From contig NZ_CP026103.1 of the NCBI RefSeq assembly GCF_002902945.1, positions 868,001-932,000 of the forward strand: a stretch of DNA of 64,000 nucleotides, written 5' to 3'. The translations under genes were made by a program, and so were the position numbers. Position 1 is the first letter of the stretch. Every line of letters starts with the position of its first letter. This DNA comes from Paraburkholderia caribensis (GTDB lineage: Bacteria; Pseudomonadota; Gammaproteobacteria; Burkholderiales; Burkholderiaceae). This document shows positions 8,037-16,444 of the stretch, piece by piece. Below the pieces are notes generated by a model. The model had not been told where the DNA came from. It searched no databases and saw nothing but the letters and a program-made list of their open reading frames with translations.

Positions 8037-8681
8037 ATGAAAATCTATGACATCCCCGGGTTTCCGAACCCATTGCGCATTCGCATCGTGCTGGCGGAGA
8101 AGCAGCTCGCTTCTCAGGTCGAGTTCATCAAGGTCGATCTGCCTGCGGCGGAACACAAACAGGCCGCGTTTTTGAAGATCAATCCGACAGGTACGGTGCC
8201 GGTGCTCGAACTCGACGATGGCACGCGAATCGCCGAATGTACGGCGATTACCGAGTATCTCGACAATCTGGACGGCAACCCGATCCTCACGGGCAAGACA
8301 GCACGCGACAAGGGTGTGATTCACATGATGCAAAAGCGCGCGGAGTCGGAGCTTATCGACCCCGTCGGCATTTACTTTCATCATGCGACAGATGGGTTGG
8401 GCGATGCGCTGCGCGAATTCAAACATCCGCAGTGGACGTCTCGCGCCGAGTGGGGGACGCTTCAGGGCGAAAGGGCCGTTGCGGGCATGCGCTATTTCGA
8501 TAGCGTGCTTGAAGCCCAGCCTTACGTCGCGGGCGATGCGTTTTCGATGGCGGACATCACCGTCTGGGCCGGGCTGCTGTTTGCGCACTTCGCGAAGATC
8601 GAGGTGCCGGCCGATTGCAACGCGCTTCGTGCCTGGAAAGTCAAGGTCGATGGGCGGGCGTCGGTTGTGAATCCGGCGTAG
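8037..8681 (+). CDS. Glutathione S-transferase
   Basis: The protein has 214 residues with a thioredoxin-like N-terminal domain (about 1-80) and a helical C-terminal domain (about 90-205). The glutathione-binding segments are visible: INPTGTVPVLELDDG with the cis-proline, then IAECTAITEYLDN carrying the E-S/C-type motif (here E-C-T-A). The C-terminal N-capping box is present as GDAFSMADITVWAG. It would conjugate or reduce an electrophile with glutathione. It is transcribed away from its TetR regulator under triple operators, which suggests induction by a toxic compound rather than constitutive detoxification. The substrate is unknown. Confidence 0.92.
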   Translation: MKIYDIPGFPNPLRIRIVLAEKQLASQVEFIKVDLPAAEHKQAAFLKINPTGTVPVLELDDGTRIAECTAITEYLDNLDGNPILTGKTARDKGVIHMMQKRAESELIDPVGIYFHHATDGLGDALREFKHPQWTSRAEWGTLQGERAVAGMRYFDSVLEAQPYVAGDAFSMADITVWAGLLFAHFAKIEVPADCNALRAWKVKVDGRASVVNPA

Positions 8682-8688
8682 AAGCCGA

Positions 8689-9699
8689 TCAGGTTTTTCC
8701 GCAATCCTCGCTGAGGGTCGTCAGGACGTCGGCGTACCATGCACAGTTCAAGCCAAGGCTTTCGTCGACGTGCAGGTCACGCGTTCCCATGTCGAATGCG
8801 GTCGAATGAACGCCGAGAAGCCCCCAGGAGAGGTCATCGCGCTGTGCGCCCGTTCGATTCGATGAGCGGCGGATCACCACGGGTGCACCACTGGTCCCTC
8901 GATGGGTCCGTGCGTCGGTTATGAAACATCCCTTACCCTGGAAACGCAGGCCGAAGGTGGAAGCGACCACGCCGTGCCTGACGACCGGTAAGTGATGCAA
9001 CGAGTCGTGAAAACTCAGGGGAAAACCGACGATCAGTACCGATGCGCCGATCGGGACGGAATCTCCAGACGTCACAATGTGTTCGGGACCGAAAGCACGG
9101 AAGACGGCGCCGCGGGGTAGTTGTGCGCGCGGAATTTCCAGAAGAGCGACGTCGATCTCGCCGCCCGTATCGGCTGCCTGACGCCACAGACTCATCCCCT
9201 CGACGTAAAGAGGCAAGGAAATCCACGCTGACGCGCCCAGATTGGTGGGGTCAACATGCATTTCCATCTCAAGGCGATCGGGAAAATGCTGACTGGGCGT
9301 GTCAGCCATCACGTGGCGGCTCGTTACCAGGAAGAGGCGATCTCCCCGCGCGAAAAGGAATCCACTTGCGCCGGTAAGTCGGCGCGTTCGCACAAAGGTT
9401 CGGACCTGGACGACGCTAAGCAACAAAGAGTCTGCCTGGACGTCCGACTGCACCTGTCGCTCTGGAACTGGCGCGCTGGATGCCAGCGTTCCTGCAGAGA
9501 GCAACTCATGTAGCGCGTCTTGCTGCGGTCCTCGATACCCGTTGCCGGTCGTGTTGAGAAACGCGTCGACGGAAACATCAGATACAGCTCCGCCCGACGG
9601 GGCGTTGGCCACATGTCGGACGAACGGCGCCTGCTGTTCTCCAGAGCACAGCAGCCAGCGATCACCGTTAGGGCTACGGTAGATGAGAGTGGTATTCAT
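8689..9699 (-). CDS. Trypsin-like serine protease fused to a small N-terminal domain of the SPNGDRW type
   Basis: The protein has 336 residues. Residues about 1-72 (IYRSPNGDRWLLC, FVRHVANAPSGG, VSVDAFL, GPQQDALHEL) resemble a small protein of about 75-80 residues that I know as a stand-alone hypothetical in rhizobia and relatives. Residues about 92-330 form a chymotrypsin-fold protease: ASGFLF and FLVTSRHV with His129, EIDVALLEI with Asp183, and THRGTSGAPVV with Ser270. The triad is complete. There is no signal peptide or membrane segment, so it is probably cytoplasmic. It ends close to the GST gene, tail to tail. Its target is unknown. Confidence 0.78.
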   Translation of the reverse strand: MNTTLIYRSPNGDRWLLCSGEQQAPFVRHVANAPSGGAVSDVSVDAFLNTTGNGYRGPQQDALHELLSAGTLASSAPVPERQVQSDVQADSLLLSVVQVRTFVRTRRLTGASGFLFARGDRLFLVTSRHVMADTPSQHFPDRLEMEMHVDPTNLGASAWISLPLYVEGMSLWRQAADTGGEIDVALLEIPRAQLPRGAVFRAFGPEHIVTSGDSVPIGASVLIVGFPLSFHDSLHHLPVVRHGVVASTFGLRFQGKGCFITDARTHRGTSGAPVVIRRSSNRTGAQRDDLSWGLLGVHSTAFDMGTRDLHVDESLGLNCAWYADVLTTLSEDCGKT

Positions 9700-10101
9700 T
9701 GTGCTCGATATAGGGCTACCGCCCAGTTAGTAGCGTGGTCCATCTGGCGACGGGTATAAAGATGACGAGCCAATCATCACTCGCGCGTGCTGGAAGGATG
9801 TCGGTACGACCGAAAAATGCGCGTGGTGGATGGTGAGGGGCGTGGCTTCAACGGGAATTGCTGATCCCAGTGTACGTTCGTCTGCGCGCTAAAAGGATGT
9901 CACGCCTGCAATAGGTGATCTTCGCTTATTTCAGCGCATCTTCCAGGTGATGTCACTCGCACCAGTTTCTCTGGCTTGACGCACGCACGTTACGGAAGCG
10001 TAATCGAGTGCTTGTCACCGGGCATGCAACGGAGCAGTCAGTTGACGTGCAGCGGTAAGCGTTCGAGAAAGCGGATTTGATGCCGTGATCGGGTCGCAGA
10101 G
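9700..10101. other. Intergenic region of 400 bases, no gene seen
   Basis: This region lies between the protease start and the end of the next leftward gene. It must hold the protease promoter at its left end. Open frames are short and without protein character. No repeats or tRNA were found. Confidence 0.5.
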
Positions 10102-10737
10102 CTACACGCGCGCTAACGCATCTCCAATAGGCACGTCTCCACCTACAAAACCAATTACCTTGTTCACCAGGCGCGCCTTGAGCGCATCGAGAAGGACTTC
10201 GGCCACATCTTCACGCGCCACCGGGTCGCCCGCAGAGTCGACATCCGACACGACCTGGATGGTTCCGACCCCCGGCTCCATTGTGAGCGTGCCGGGGCGT
10301 AGCACAAGGTAATCCAGCCCGCTAGCAATCACGTAGTCGTCCGATTCGCGTTTCATTTGCGCGTAGTGTTGCAGTGCTTGCGGCGAGCGTTCCGGCGCGT
10401 ACGCAAGCAATGCACTGATAACGACAAAAAGGCCTGCGCCGCTTTGCTTTGCGTAATCGACCGACTTGATGATCGAGTCGCGGTCGATCAGGCGTTCGTG
10501 CTCCGCGCCCTCGGTTTCAGCCGAGCCGGCGGCATAAATGACAGTATGGATACCGTTGAATACATGCGAGAAATCGCCAGACAGGTCGGCAATGAGCGGT
10601 CGCACGCCGAACCGCTCGAAAGCATCGCTTTTTGCCGCGTTGCGTATCAACGGACGGAACGGGATGGCGGAGGCATGCAATTTTTCGGCTACTAGCCGAC
10701 CCGTTCTCCCGCTTGCGCCAATCAATAGAGTGCTCAT
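10102..10737 (-). CDS. NAD(P)-binding atypical short-chain reductase (NmrA/SDR-a5 type)
   Basis: The protein has 211 residues. It starts MSTLLIGASGRTGRLVAEKL, with the GASGRTG dinucleotide-binding loop of the atypical SDR group. The rest follows the YwnB/NAD(P)H-azoreductase-like pattern: VIYAAGSAE, DYVIASGLDYLVLRPGTLT, DVAEVLLDAL. ATG 10737 is chosen because AGGAG lies 8 bases upstream; an in-frame ATG further out (10818) would add 27 residues of no family character. These proteins reduce quinones or sense redox state. No operon partner is visible. Confidence 0.85.
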   Translation of the reverse strand: MSTLLIGASGRTGRLVAEKLHASAIPFRPLIRNAAKSDAFERFGVRPLIADLSGDFSHVFNGIHTVIYAAGSAETEGAEHERLIDRDSIIKSVDYAKQSGAGLFVVISALLAYAPERSPQALQHYAQMKRESDDYVIASGLDYLVLRPGTLTMEPGVGTIQVVSDVDSAGDPVAREDVAEVLLDALKARLVNKVIGFVGGDVPIGDALARV

Positions 10738-11171
10738 GACATTTCTCCTGGAAGGATGCGTGCGTTGTAGCGTGTTTTCACAGTCTAGTATCAGAACGCG
10801 AAAGTTTTCTGTATCCATCAGCCGGGGGCAAGTCGCAACGGCGGGCGCAACCGCTATTCTTCGTCACCGGGTTTCTCTGGTGCCGTCGGCGCAGTCTTCT
10901 GTGTAGTGCCAAACGTCGACAGTACAGTTTGCTAACGGTCATCTCTTCCCGGCTCGTGCGCAGTTATTTCGAAATTCTGCTCACTCGCGACCGCACGCGA
11001 GGCCTGGACTGGACGGCATCGTGGGCACGTGGCGCGGTGTTACCGCGAAGACCTTCCTTCCAACCGATTCAGTAATTCAGGTGGCTCGCGATGAAGCAAG
11101 ATTTCGACACGTTTTGACAGAAACTGGAAAAGTGCCGCCCCTTCGCCCTCGACTTAATCCCATCGCTCGGA
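10738..11171. other. Intergenic region before an insertion-sequence remnant, no intact gene
   Basis: This stretch holds the promoter of the leftward reductase and about 350 bases without recognisable coding content. Its right end abuts the IS6-type remnant, so it may be the pre-insertion edge of an acquired segment. Confidence 0.45.
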
Positions 11172-11390
11172 GGGGACGGTGCAAATAGCGATCAACGAAT
11201 CGGTTAGCGCTCTGACTTCCCGATTTGGGCACTGGAGATGGACAAGCTGATGAGTCTGGACGGTCTGTTCGCCGGACGTCATTTTGACCGTGACGCGATG
11301 ACTTTTCGTATGCGCTGGTATCTGGGCTACAAGCTCGGCCTGCGCGAGCTCGTCAAGTTGATGGCTGAACGAGGGATGCCGCTGCGCCCG
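11172..11390 (+). mobile_element. IS6-family transposase, 5' remnant with candidate left inverted repeat
   Basis: The translation from 11238 reads MDKLMSLDGLFAGRHFDRDA, then WYLGYKLGLRELVKLMAERGM, which matches the N-terminus of IS6/IS26-type transposases (LFxGRHFD...RWYLRYxLSxRxLxExMxERG). Similarity stops near 11380, before the first catalytic Asp, and the frame runs on without character to 11519. About 50 bases upstream, GGGACGGTGCAAATAG (about 11173-11188) resembles the IS6 terminal repeat GGCACTGTTGCAAATAG. No right end is visible, so the element is dead. Confidence 0.75.
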
Positions 11391-11594
11391 CCGTATGAAA
11401 TACCGTCCTGTCTGATTGATAAGGTATCCTGCTTATACGGAACCTCTCAGCCGGTTTACCTATTTGCACCAGAAGCCTGCGAGCCATCTGCATATGTAGC
11501 ACTGCCGCTGTTGGCTTAGAGCGGAAGGAAGTCGGCGAACTGAAGGAGTCGCGCGCGGTGTTTCAGACTGCAGACGGGCGGCGCGCTTGCAGTG

Positions 11595-11668
11595 CCATGT
11601 ATTCCATAATCATATAGATGAGCCATTATTCTTCATTGTAAAGGCATGGCGATCGCCGCTAGCATGGA
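11595..11668 (+). promoter_or_regulatory. 74-bp promoter element shared with 16268-16341
   Basis: This AT-rich block, which starts CCATGTATTCC and includes ATATAGAT and TTCATTGTAAA, aligns without gaps to the block at 16268-16341, with about 54 of 74 bases identical. Here it lies about 150 bases before uxuA; the second copy lies in the LysR/M24 divergent region. A common operator plus core promoter for the nearby LysR regulator is the simplest reading. Confidence 0.75.
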
Positions 11669-11821
11669 GACTCCTGACTGCCCCTCACGCATAAACCCGA
11701 CAGGCTGATGGCGTCCGTGCGCGGCGTCGCCGCGCTGGACCACCGCGGAAGGGCCGAACCAACCAATCCATGATACGCAGCGTCGTCGAAGGCGCAGCGA
11801 GCGTGCGGAGGAGACTCGAAC

Positions 11822-12880
11822 GTGAAAATGACCTTTCGCTGGTATGGCGACACCGACCCCGTGCCGCTCGCTTACATCCGTCAGATTCCGGGGATGGTCG
11901 GAGTCGTCTCAGCGATCTATGACGTGCCTGTGGGCGAGGTCTGGCCGATCGACAGGATCCTGTCGCTGAAAGAGAAGATAGAGGCTCACGGCCTGACGCT
12001 GGAAGTGATCGAAAGCGTGCCGGTGCACGAGGACATCAAGCTCGGCAAACCGACGCGCGACACGCTCATCGCGAACTACGGCCAGACACTACGTAACCTC
12101 GGCGCCTGCGGTGTGAAGGTGGTTTGCTACAACTTCATGCCGGTTTTCGACTGGACCCGCACCTCGCTGGAAATGCCCCTGCCTGATGGATCGACGACGC
12201 TCGCGTTCGACACGCAAGCGATCCGCGAACTCGACGTGAGCGACGGTATCCAGCTACCCGGCTGGGACGCGAGCTATCGGCCCGAGCAATTGAAAGCCCT
12301 GTTGCACGACTACGAAGCGCTTGACGAAGCCGGTCTTTGGGCCAATCTCGACTACTTCCTGCGCGCGATCATTCCAGTCGCCAAAGAAGCAGGCATCAAA
12401 ATGGCGATTCACCCCGACGATCCACCGCGGCCTATTTTCGGGCTGCCGCGCATCGTGAAGAATCGCGCCGACCTGCAGCGCGTGCTCGCTATCGTCGACG
12501 ATCCGGCCAACGGCCTGACGCTGTGTTCGGGTTCGCTGGGCGCGGACCTGCAGAACGATATTCCGGCACTGGTACGCGAGTTCGGCGCGCGTGGCCGGAT
12601 TCATTTTGCCCACCTGCGTAACGTGAAAGCCGATGCGTCGGGCGATTTTCATGAGACCTCGCATCGCTCGGCCGACGGCTCGCTCGACATGGCGGAGATC
12701 GTTAAAGCCTATTTCGAAACCGGCTTTGAAGGCTATGCACGGCCGGACCATGGGCGAATGATCTGGGGCGAAACGGGCCGCGCGGGCTATGGGCTGTTCG
12801 ACAGAGCGCTCGGTGCGGTCTATCTGAACGGCATCTGGGAAGGTCTCGCTAAACATCCGGCCGATCATGCGGCTGAGTAA
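11822..12880 (+). CDS. uxuA: Mannonate dehydratase
   Basis: The protein has 352 residues, within the UxuA range. It starts MKMTFRWYGDTDPVPLAYIRQIPG and carries CYNFMPVFDWTRT, MAIHPDDPPRPIFGLPRI, FAHLRNVK and a C-terminal RPDHGRMIWGE, the conserved metal and substrate positions of UxuA. It dehydrates D-mannonate to 2-keto-3-deoxy-D-gluconate. The GTG at 11822 is favoured over ATG 11828 because GGAGGAG lies about 9 bases before it. It overlaps uxuB by 14 bases. It is first in the uxuA-uxuB-iolB unit behind the 74-bp element. Confidence 0.95.
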   Translation: MKMTFRWYGDTDPVPLAYIRQIPGMVGVVSAIYDVPVGEVWPIDRILSLKEKIEAHGLTLEVIESVPVHEDIKLGKPTRDTLIANYGQTLRNLGACGVKVVCYNFMPVFDWTRTSLEMPLPDGSTTLAFDTQAIRELDVSDGIQLPGWDASYRPEQLKALLHDYEALDEAGLWANLDYFLRAIIPVAKEAGIKMAIHPDDPPRPIFGLPRIVKNRADLQRVLAIVDDPANGLTLCSGSLGADLQNDIPALVREFGARGRIHFAHLRNVKADASGDFHETSHRSADGSLDMAEIVKAYFETGFEGYARPDHGRMIWGETGRAGYGLFDRALGAVYLNGIWEGLAKHPADHAAE

Positions 12881-14345
12881 TGCAGCCCTGGCATCACTCG
12901 CGACGCGCGCTGCTGGCGAAGTCGTCGTTCCCGCCTACGATCGCGCGAGCCTTGCACCAGGCATCGTCCATCTGGGCCTCGGGGCGTTTCATCGCGCGCA
13001 CCAGGCCGTGTACACGGAGCACGCGTTGCGCGCTGGCGATCACCGCTGGGGCATCGTCGGCGTGTCGTTGCGAAGGGCGGACACGTCGGAGGCGCTTACT
13101 CCGCAGGATCTCCTGTATGCCTTGGATGTGCGCGACGGCGCCGCTGATTCGTTCCAGGTGATCGGTGCGCTGATCGGCTCGCTGGTCGCGCCGCAGTCGC
13201 CCGCCGCCGTGCTCGATGCGATGACCGATCCGCGCTGCCATATCGTCAGCTTGACGATCACCGAGAAGGGCTATTGCCGCAATCCGGCCAACGGCGCGTT
13301 GCAGTTCGATCATCCCGACATTGCCCATGATCTGCGCGAGGCCGCCGCGCCGCGTAGCGCGATCGGCTTCGTCGTACGCGCGCTGGCGCTGCGCCGCGCG
13401 GCAGGTCTGGGCCCGTTCACCGTGCTGTCGTGCGACAACCTGCCGTCCAACGGCGACACCATGCGCGCGTTGACGCTGGCGTTCGCGCGCCAAACGGATG
13501 CCGTGCTGGCCGACTGGATCGAGCAAGAGGGCGCATTTCCCAACACGATGGTGGACCGGATTGTGCCACTCACCACCGACGCCGATCGCGCGCGCGTCGC
13601 GAAGCAACTCGGCGCCGACGACGCCTGGCCGGTGATGACCGAGCCGTTCTCGCAATGGGTGATCGAGGACCGCTTCGCAGGACCGCGGCCGGCGTGGGAG
13701 GGCGCAGGCGCGATGCTCGTGCGTGACGCGCGTCCCTACGAGCAGGCCAAATTGCGGATGTTGAATGGTGCGCATTCGGCGCTCGCGTACCTCGGGTCGC
13801 TGATTGGCTATGGCACGGTCGATCAGGCGATCGGCGCGCCTGCCGTGCTGAATTTTGTCGAAAGCATGTTGCGCGACGAGGTGGAGCCGACGCTGTCGCG
13901 ACCCGCTTTGGCCAGCTATCGCGCTGAACTGTTCACGCGTTTTCGCAACACCGCGCTCGATCACCGCTTGCAGCAGATCGCGACCGACGGCTCGCAGAAG
14001 TTGCCGCAGCGCTGGCTGGAAAGCGTGCGCGCCAACCTGAAAAGGGGCGCGCCGACCGAACGTCTTGCCTTTGCGCTGGCCGGGTGGATCGCGTACCTCA
14101 GCGGTCAGGACGAGACAGGGCGCAATTACGCGATCGCGGATCCCCTCGCCGACACACTGACGGAAGCGGTCCGCGCGACCTTGCACGCGGATGCCGTTGA
14201 TGCGGTACGAACACTGTTCGAAATCGAGTCGATTTTCGGATGCGATCTGCGTGCACATACGCGATTTGTCCCGCAAGTCGCACGCCATCTGGAAGCGATT
14301 CGCAAACAAGGCGTCGTCAAAGCAATGGGCGCTTTGGTCGCTTGA
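12867..14345 (+). CDS. uxuB: Fructuronate reductase / mannitol-dehydrogenase family
   Basis: The protein has 492 residues, the normal size for long-chain polyol dehydrogenases. The family signature is complete: IVHLGLGAFHRAHQAVY, TEKGYCRNP, LSCDNLPSNG, FPNTMVDRIVP, and the catalytic Lys/Asn/His region KLRMLNGAHSALAYLG. UxuB reduces D-fructuronate to D-mannonate with NADH, so the product feeds UxuA. The start overlaps the uxuA end by 14 bases, indicating translational coupling. No uxaC (uronate isomerase) lies in the window, so fructuronate must come from another locus or another precursor. Confidence 0.93.
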   Translation: MRLSNAALASLATRAAGEVVVPAYDRASLAPGIVHLGLGAFHRAHQAVYTEHALRAGDHRWGIVGVSLRRADTSEALTPQDLLYALDVRDGAADSFQVIGALIGSLVAPQSPAAVLDAMTDPRCHIVSLTITEKGYCRNPANGALQFDHPDIAHDLREAAAPRSAIGFVVRALALRRAAGLGPFTVLSCDNLPSNGDTMRALTLAFARQTDAVLADWIEQEGAFPNTMVDRIVPLTTDADRARVAKQLGADDAWPVMTEPFSQWVIEDRFAGPRPAWEGAGAMLVRDARPYEQAKLRMLNGAHSALAYLGSLIGYGTVDQAIGAPAVLNFVESMLRDEVEPTLSRPALASYRAELFTRFRNTALDHRLQQIATDGSQKLPQRWLESVRANLKRGAPTERLAFALAGWIAYLSGQDETGRNYAIADPLADTLTEAVRATLHADAVDAVRTLFEIESIFGCDLRAHTRFVPQVARHLEAIRKQGVVKAMGALVA

Positions 14346-14414
14346 GGCCATTCACGTGTCAGCCGCGACCGCCCAGTTCTGCCGCTTGGCAAACCTGAAT
14401 AATTGGAGGAAGAC

Positions 14415-15245
14415 ATGAGCGACCTGCTCGTCAAACCGTCGACGCATGCCGAAGACGGCCAGATCATCCACGTCACGCCAGCGAGCGCCGGCTGGAAATA
14501 CGTCGGCTTCGACGTTTTCGACCTTAAGGTCGGCGCCACGGTCACGCGGGAGACGCGTGATCGCGAAGTCGTAGTCGTACTCGTTAAGGGCCACGCGATG
14601 GTCGGTTGCGAAGGGCTCGCGAGTCGCGCGATCGGCGCACGGATGACGCCGTTCGATGGCGCGCCGTGGTCCATGTATGTGCCGCCGCACACGCGCTACA
14701 CGATCGTGGCGACGGACGACGTCGAACTCGGCATCTGCTCAGCGCCCGCGAAGGGCGGTCTGCCGCCGCGCTTCATTGCACCTGAGGAGGTCAAGCAGGA
14801 AACCCGCGGCGCGGGCGCCAACCTGCGTCACGTGCGCCACATCCTGCCGGAAACCGAGCCGGCGGAGAGCTTGCTGGTGGTGGAATCGGTGACGCCCGCA
14901 GGCAACTGGTCGAGCTACCCGCCGCATCGGCACGATACCGATCATGGCGAGCAGCAGACCTATCTCGAGGAAACCTATTACCACCGCGTCTCGCCGCCGC
15001 AGGGCTTCGCGATCCAGCGCGTCTACACCGACGACCGCAGTCTCGACGAAACGCTCGCGGCGTACGACAAGCACGTCGTGCTGGTGCCGCGCGGCTATCA
15101 CCCGGTTGCCGCGGCGCACGGCTACGACCTCTACTATTTGAATGTGATGGCGGGTCCGCGCCGCGCCTGGCACGTACACAACGAACCGGCGCATGAGTGG
15201 TTGCTACAGCCCGGCGCAAGCGTTGCGGTGGACGGCGCGCGCTGA
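14415..15245 (+). CDS. IolB-like 5-deoxy-glucuronate isomerase family protein
   Basis: The protein has 276 residues. It has the double-cupin layout of IolB: an N-terminal half with WKYVGFDVFDL and FDGAPWSMYVPPHTRYTI, and a C-terminal half with NWSSYPPHRHDTDHGEQQTYLEETYYHR, which carries the metal-binding His and Glu. IolB normally isomerises 5-deoxy-glucuronate in inositol breakdown, but no other iol gene is present. Its place after uxuAB suggests a uronate-derived substrate or a ring-opening/isomerase role upstream of UxuB. ATG 14415 is chosen over TTG 14403 because GGAGG at 14405 is well spaced. It ends 17 bases from the convergent LysR gene. Confidence 0.88.
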   Translation: MSDLLVKPSTHAEDGQIIHVTPASAGWKYVGFDVFDLKVGATVTRETRDREVVVVLVKGHAMVGCEGLASRAIGARMTPFDGAPWSMYVPPHTRYTIVATDDVELGICSAPAKGGLPPRFIAPEEVKQETRGAGANLRHVRHILPETEPAESLLVVESVTPAGNWSSYPPHRHDTDHGEQQTYLEETYYHRVSPPQGFAIQRVYTDDRSLDETLAAYDKHVVLVPRGYHPVAAAHGYDLYYLNVMAGPRRAWHVHNEPAHEWLLQPGASVAVDGAR

Positions 15246-15261
15246 GTCCGGGCGCGGCATG

Positions 15262-16257
15262 TCAGTCGCTGTCGGCGTCGGGGCCTTGGGTGTCGAATCC
15301 GGCGGCCTCGCGCAGCGCTTGCAGCATCGCCCGCGCACCCGGTGAGAGCCTGTCGCCGCGCCTTGTGACGATGCCGGCCGGTCCGAGCTTCAAATGGAGC
15401 TCGAACGGTAGCGGTTCGAGCGCGCCGGCAATGCAATACGGCCGCACCGGCTCGCGCGCAAGCGGCGCGATCATATCGCTCATCTGCAGCAGACTCGTGA
15501 TGACAGGCAGGGACGAGCTCTCGACCACATCCGTCGGCAACGCGAGCTGCCGTTCGAGAAAAAGTTGCGTGAACTGATTGCGCATCACGTTGCCTTTGGG
15601 TGGCAGGATCCACGTTTGCGGCGCCAGTTCGTTCCAGCTCAGACTCTTGCGCTTGCCGAGCGGATGGCCAGCGCGTGCGAATAGGCCGTGCTGTGCTTCC
15701 GCCAGCGGGGCGTAGTGCAGTTCCGCGAGATCGTCTGGATTGCGGATTCGCGCGACGATCATATCCAGCTTGCCTTCCTGCAAACGCTGCACCAGCACCT
15801 CGCTGAACTCCATCTCGATGCTGATGCGAATCTGCGGAAAGCGCTTCTTGAGTAACGCGACGGCCTTCGGCACGAGGTTGGTGGCGGCCGTGACCTCGGT
15901 GCCGATCATCGCCTGCCCGGTCAAGCCGGCTTTGAGCGCGGATACTTCGTCGTACGCGTGCCGCAACTCCGCCAGCACGCTGCGCGCATGGCGGATCAGC
16001 ACCTCGCCGTACCAGTTGGGCTCGACACCGCGCGGATGCCGTTCGAACAACGGCACACCCATCGTCTCTTCCAGTTCCCGCAGCAACTTGGTCGCCGCGG
16101 GCTGGGTCATGTGCGCGGCGTCTGCCGCGCGCAATACCGAGCGATGAGTGTCGAGATGAACGATCAGGGCCAATTGGCGTGTCTTCAGACGCGTGGGGTC
16201 GAAGCGGCCCGTCGCGATGGCAGCCGTGCCGTCGTCAGGATGCATTGCCGAGGTCAA
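15262..16257 (-). CDS. LysR-type regulator of the uxuAB-iolB / M24-MHS genes
   Basis: The protein has 331 residues. It has a winged HTH near residues 24-82 (RQLALIVHLDTHRSVLRAADAAHMTQPAATKLLRELEE) and a LysR substrate-binding domain after about 105, of the GbpR/CbbR-like branch that binds sugar acids. The start used is TTG 16257, with GGAG 8 bases upstream; ATG 16245 is an alternative that loses four residues. It is divergent from the M24 gene, and the space between contains one of the two 74-bp elements, supporting control of both that side and uxuA. Its effector is probably a sugar acid (inferred). Confidence 0.9.
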   Translation of the reverse strand: MTSAMHPDDGTAAIATGRFDPTRLKTRQLALIVHLDTHRSVLRAADAAHMTQPAATKLLRELEETMGVPLFERHPRGVEPNWYGEVLIRHARSVLAELRHAYDEVSALKAGLTGQAMIGTEVTAATNLVPKAVALLKKRFPQIRISIEMEFSEVLVQRLQEGKLDMIVARIRNPDDLAELHYAPLAEAQHGLFARAGHPLGKRKSLSWNELAPQTWILPPKGNVMRNQFTQLFLERQLALPTDVVESSSLPVITSLLQMSDMIAPLAREPVRPYCIAGALEPLPFELHLKLGPAGIVTRRGDRLSPGARAMLQALREAAGFDTQGPDADSD

Positions 16258-16267
16258 GATGTCGTCT

Positions 16268-16341
16268 CCATGTATTCCGTATTGATATAGATTTCGCGTT
16301 ATTTTTCATTATAAAAGCATATCTATCGATTCTACTATGCA
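16268..16341. promoter_or_regulatory. 74-bp promoter element, second copy
   Basis: Ungapped match to 11595-11668 (about 54/74 bases), including CCATGTATTCC, ATATAGAT and TTCATT-TAAA. It begins 11 bases from the LysR start and ends about 100 bases before the M24 ATG. The TTCATTATAAAAGCAT part could include a -10 box for the rightward unit. Confidence 0.78.
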
Positions 16342-16444
16342 GAGGACGTCCTGCATTCCAAGGCGACCGGTTTCCCATCATGGGCATCGAGAACGGGCTG
16401 CATCCAGCATCCGAGCATGCAGCCGCACAGGAGACGAAAAGGCA

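Noticed and set aside
12894..14351. Leftward frame opposite uxuB
   Set aside because: The uxuB family motifs are complete on the plus strand; the reverse frame is a shadow.
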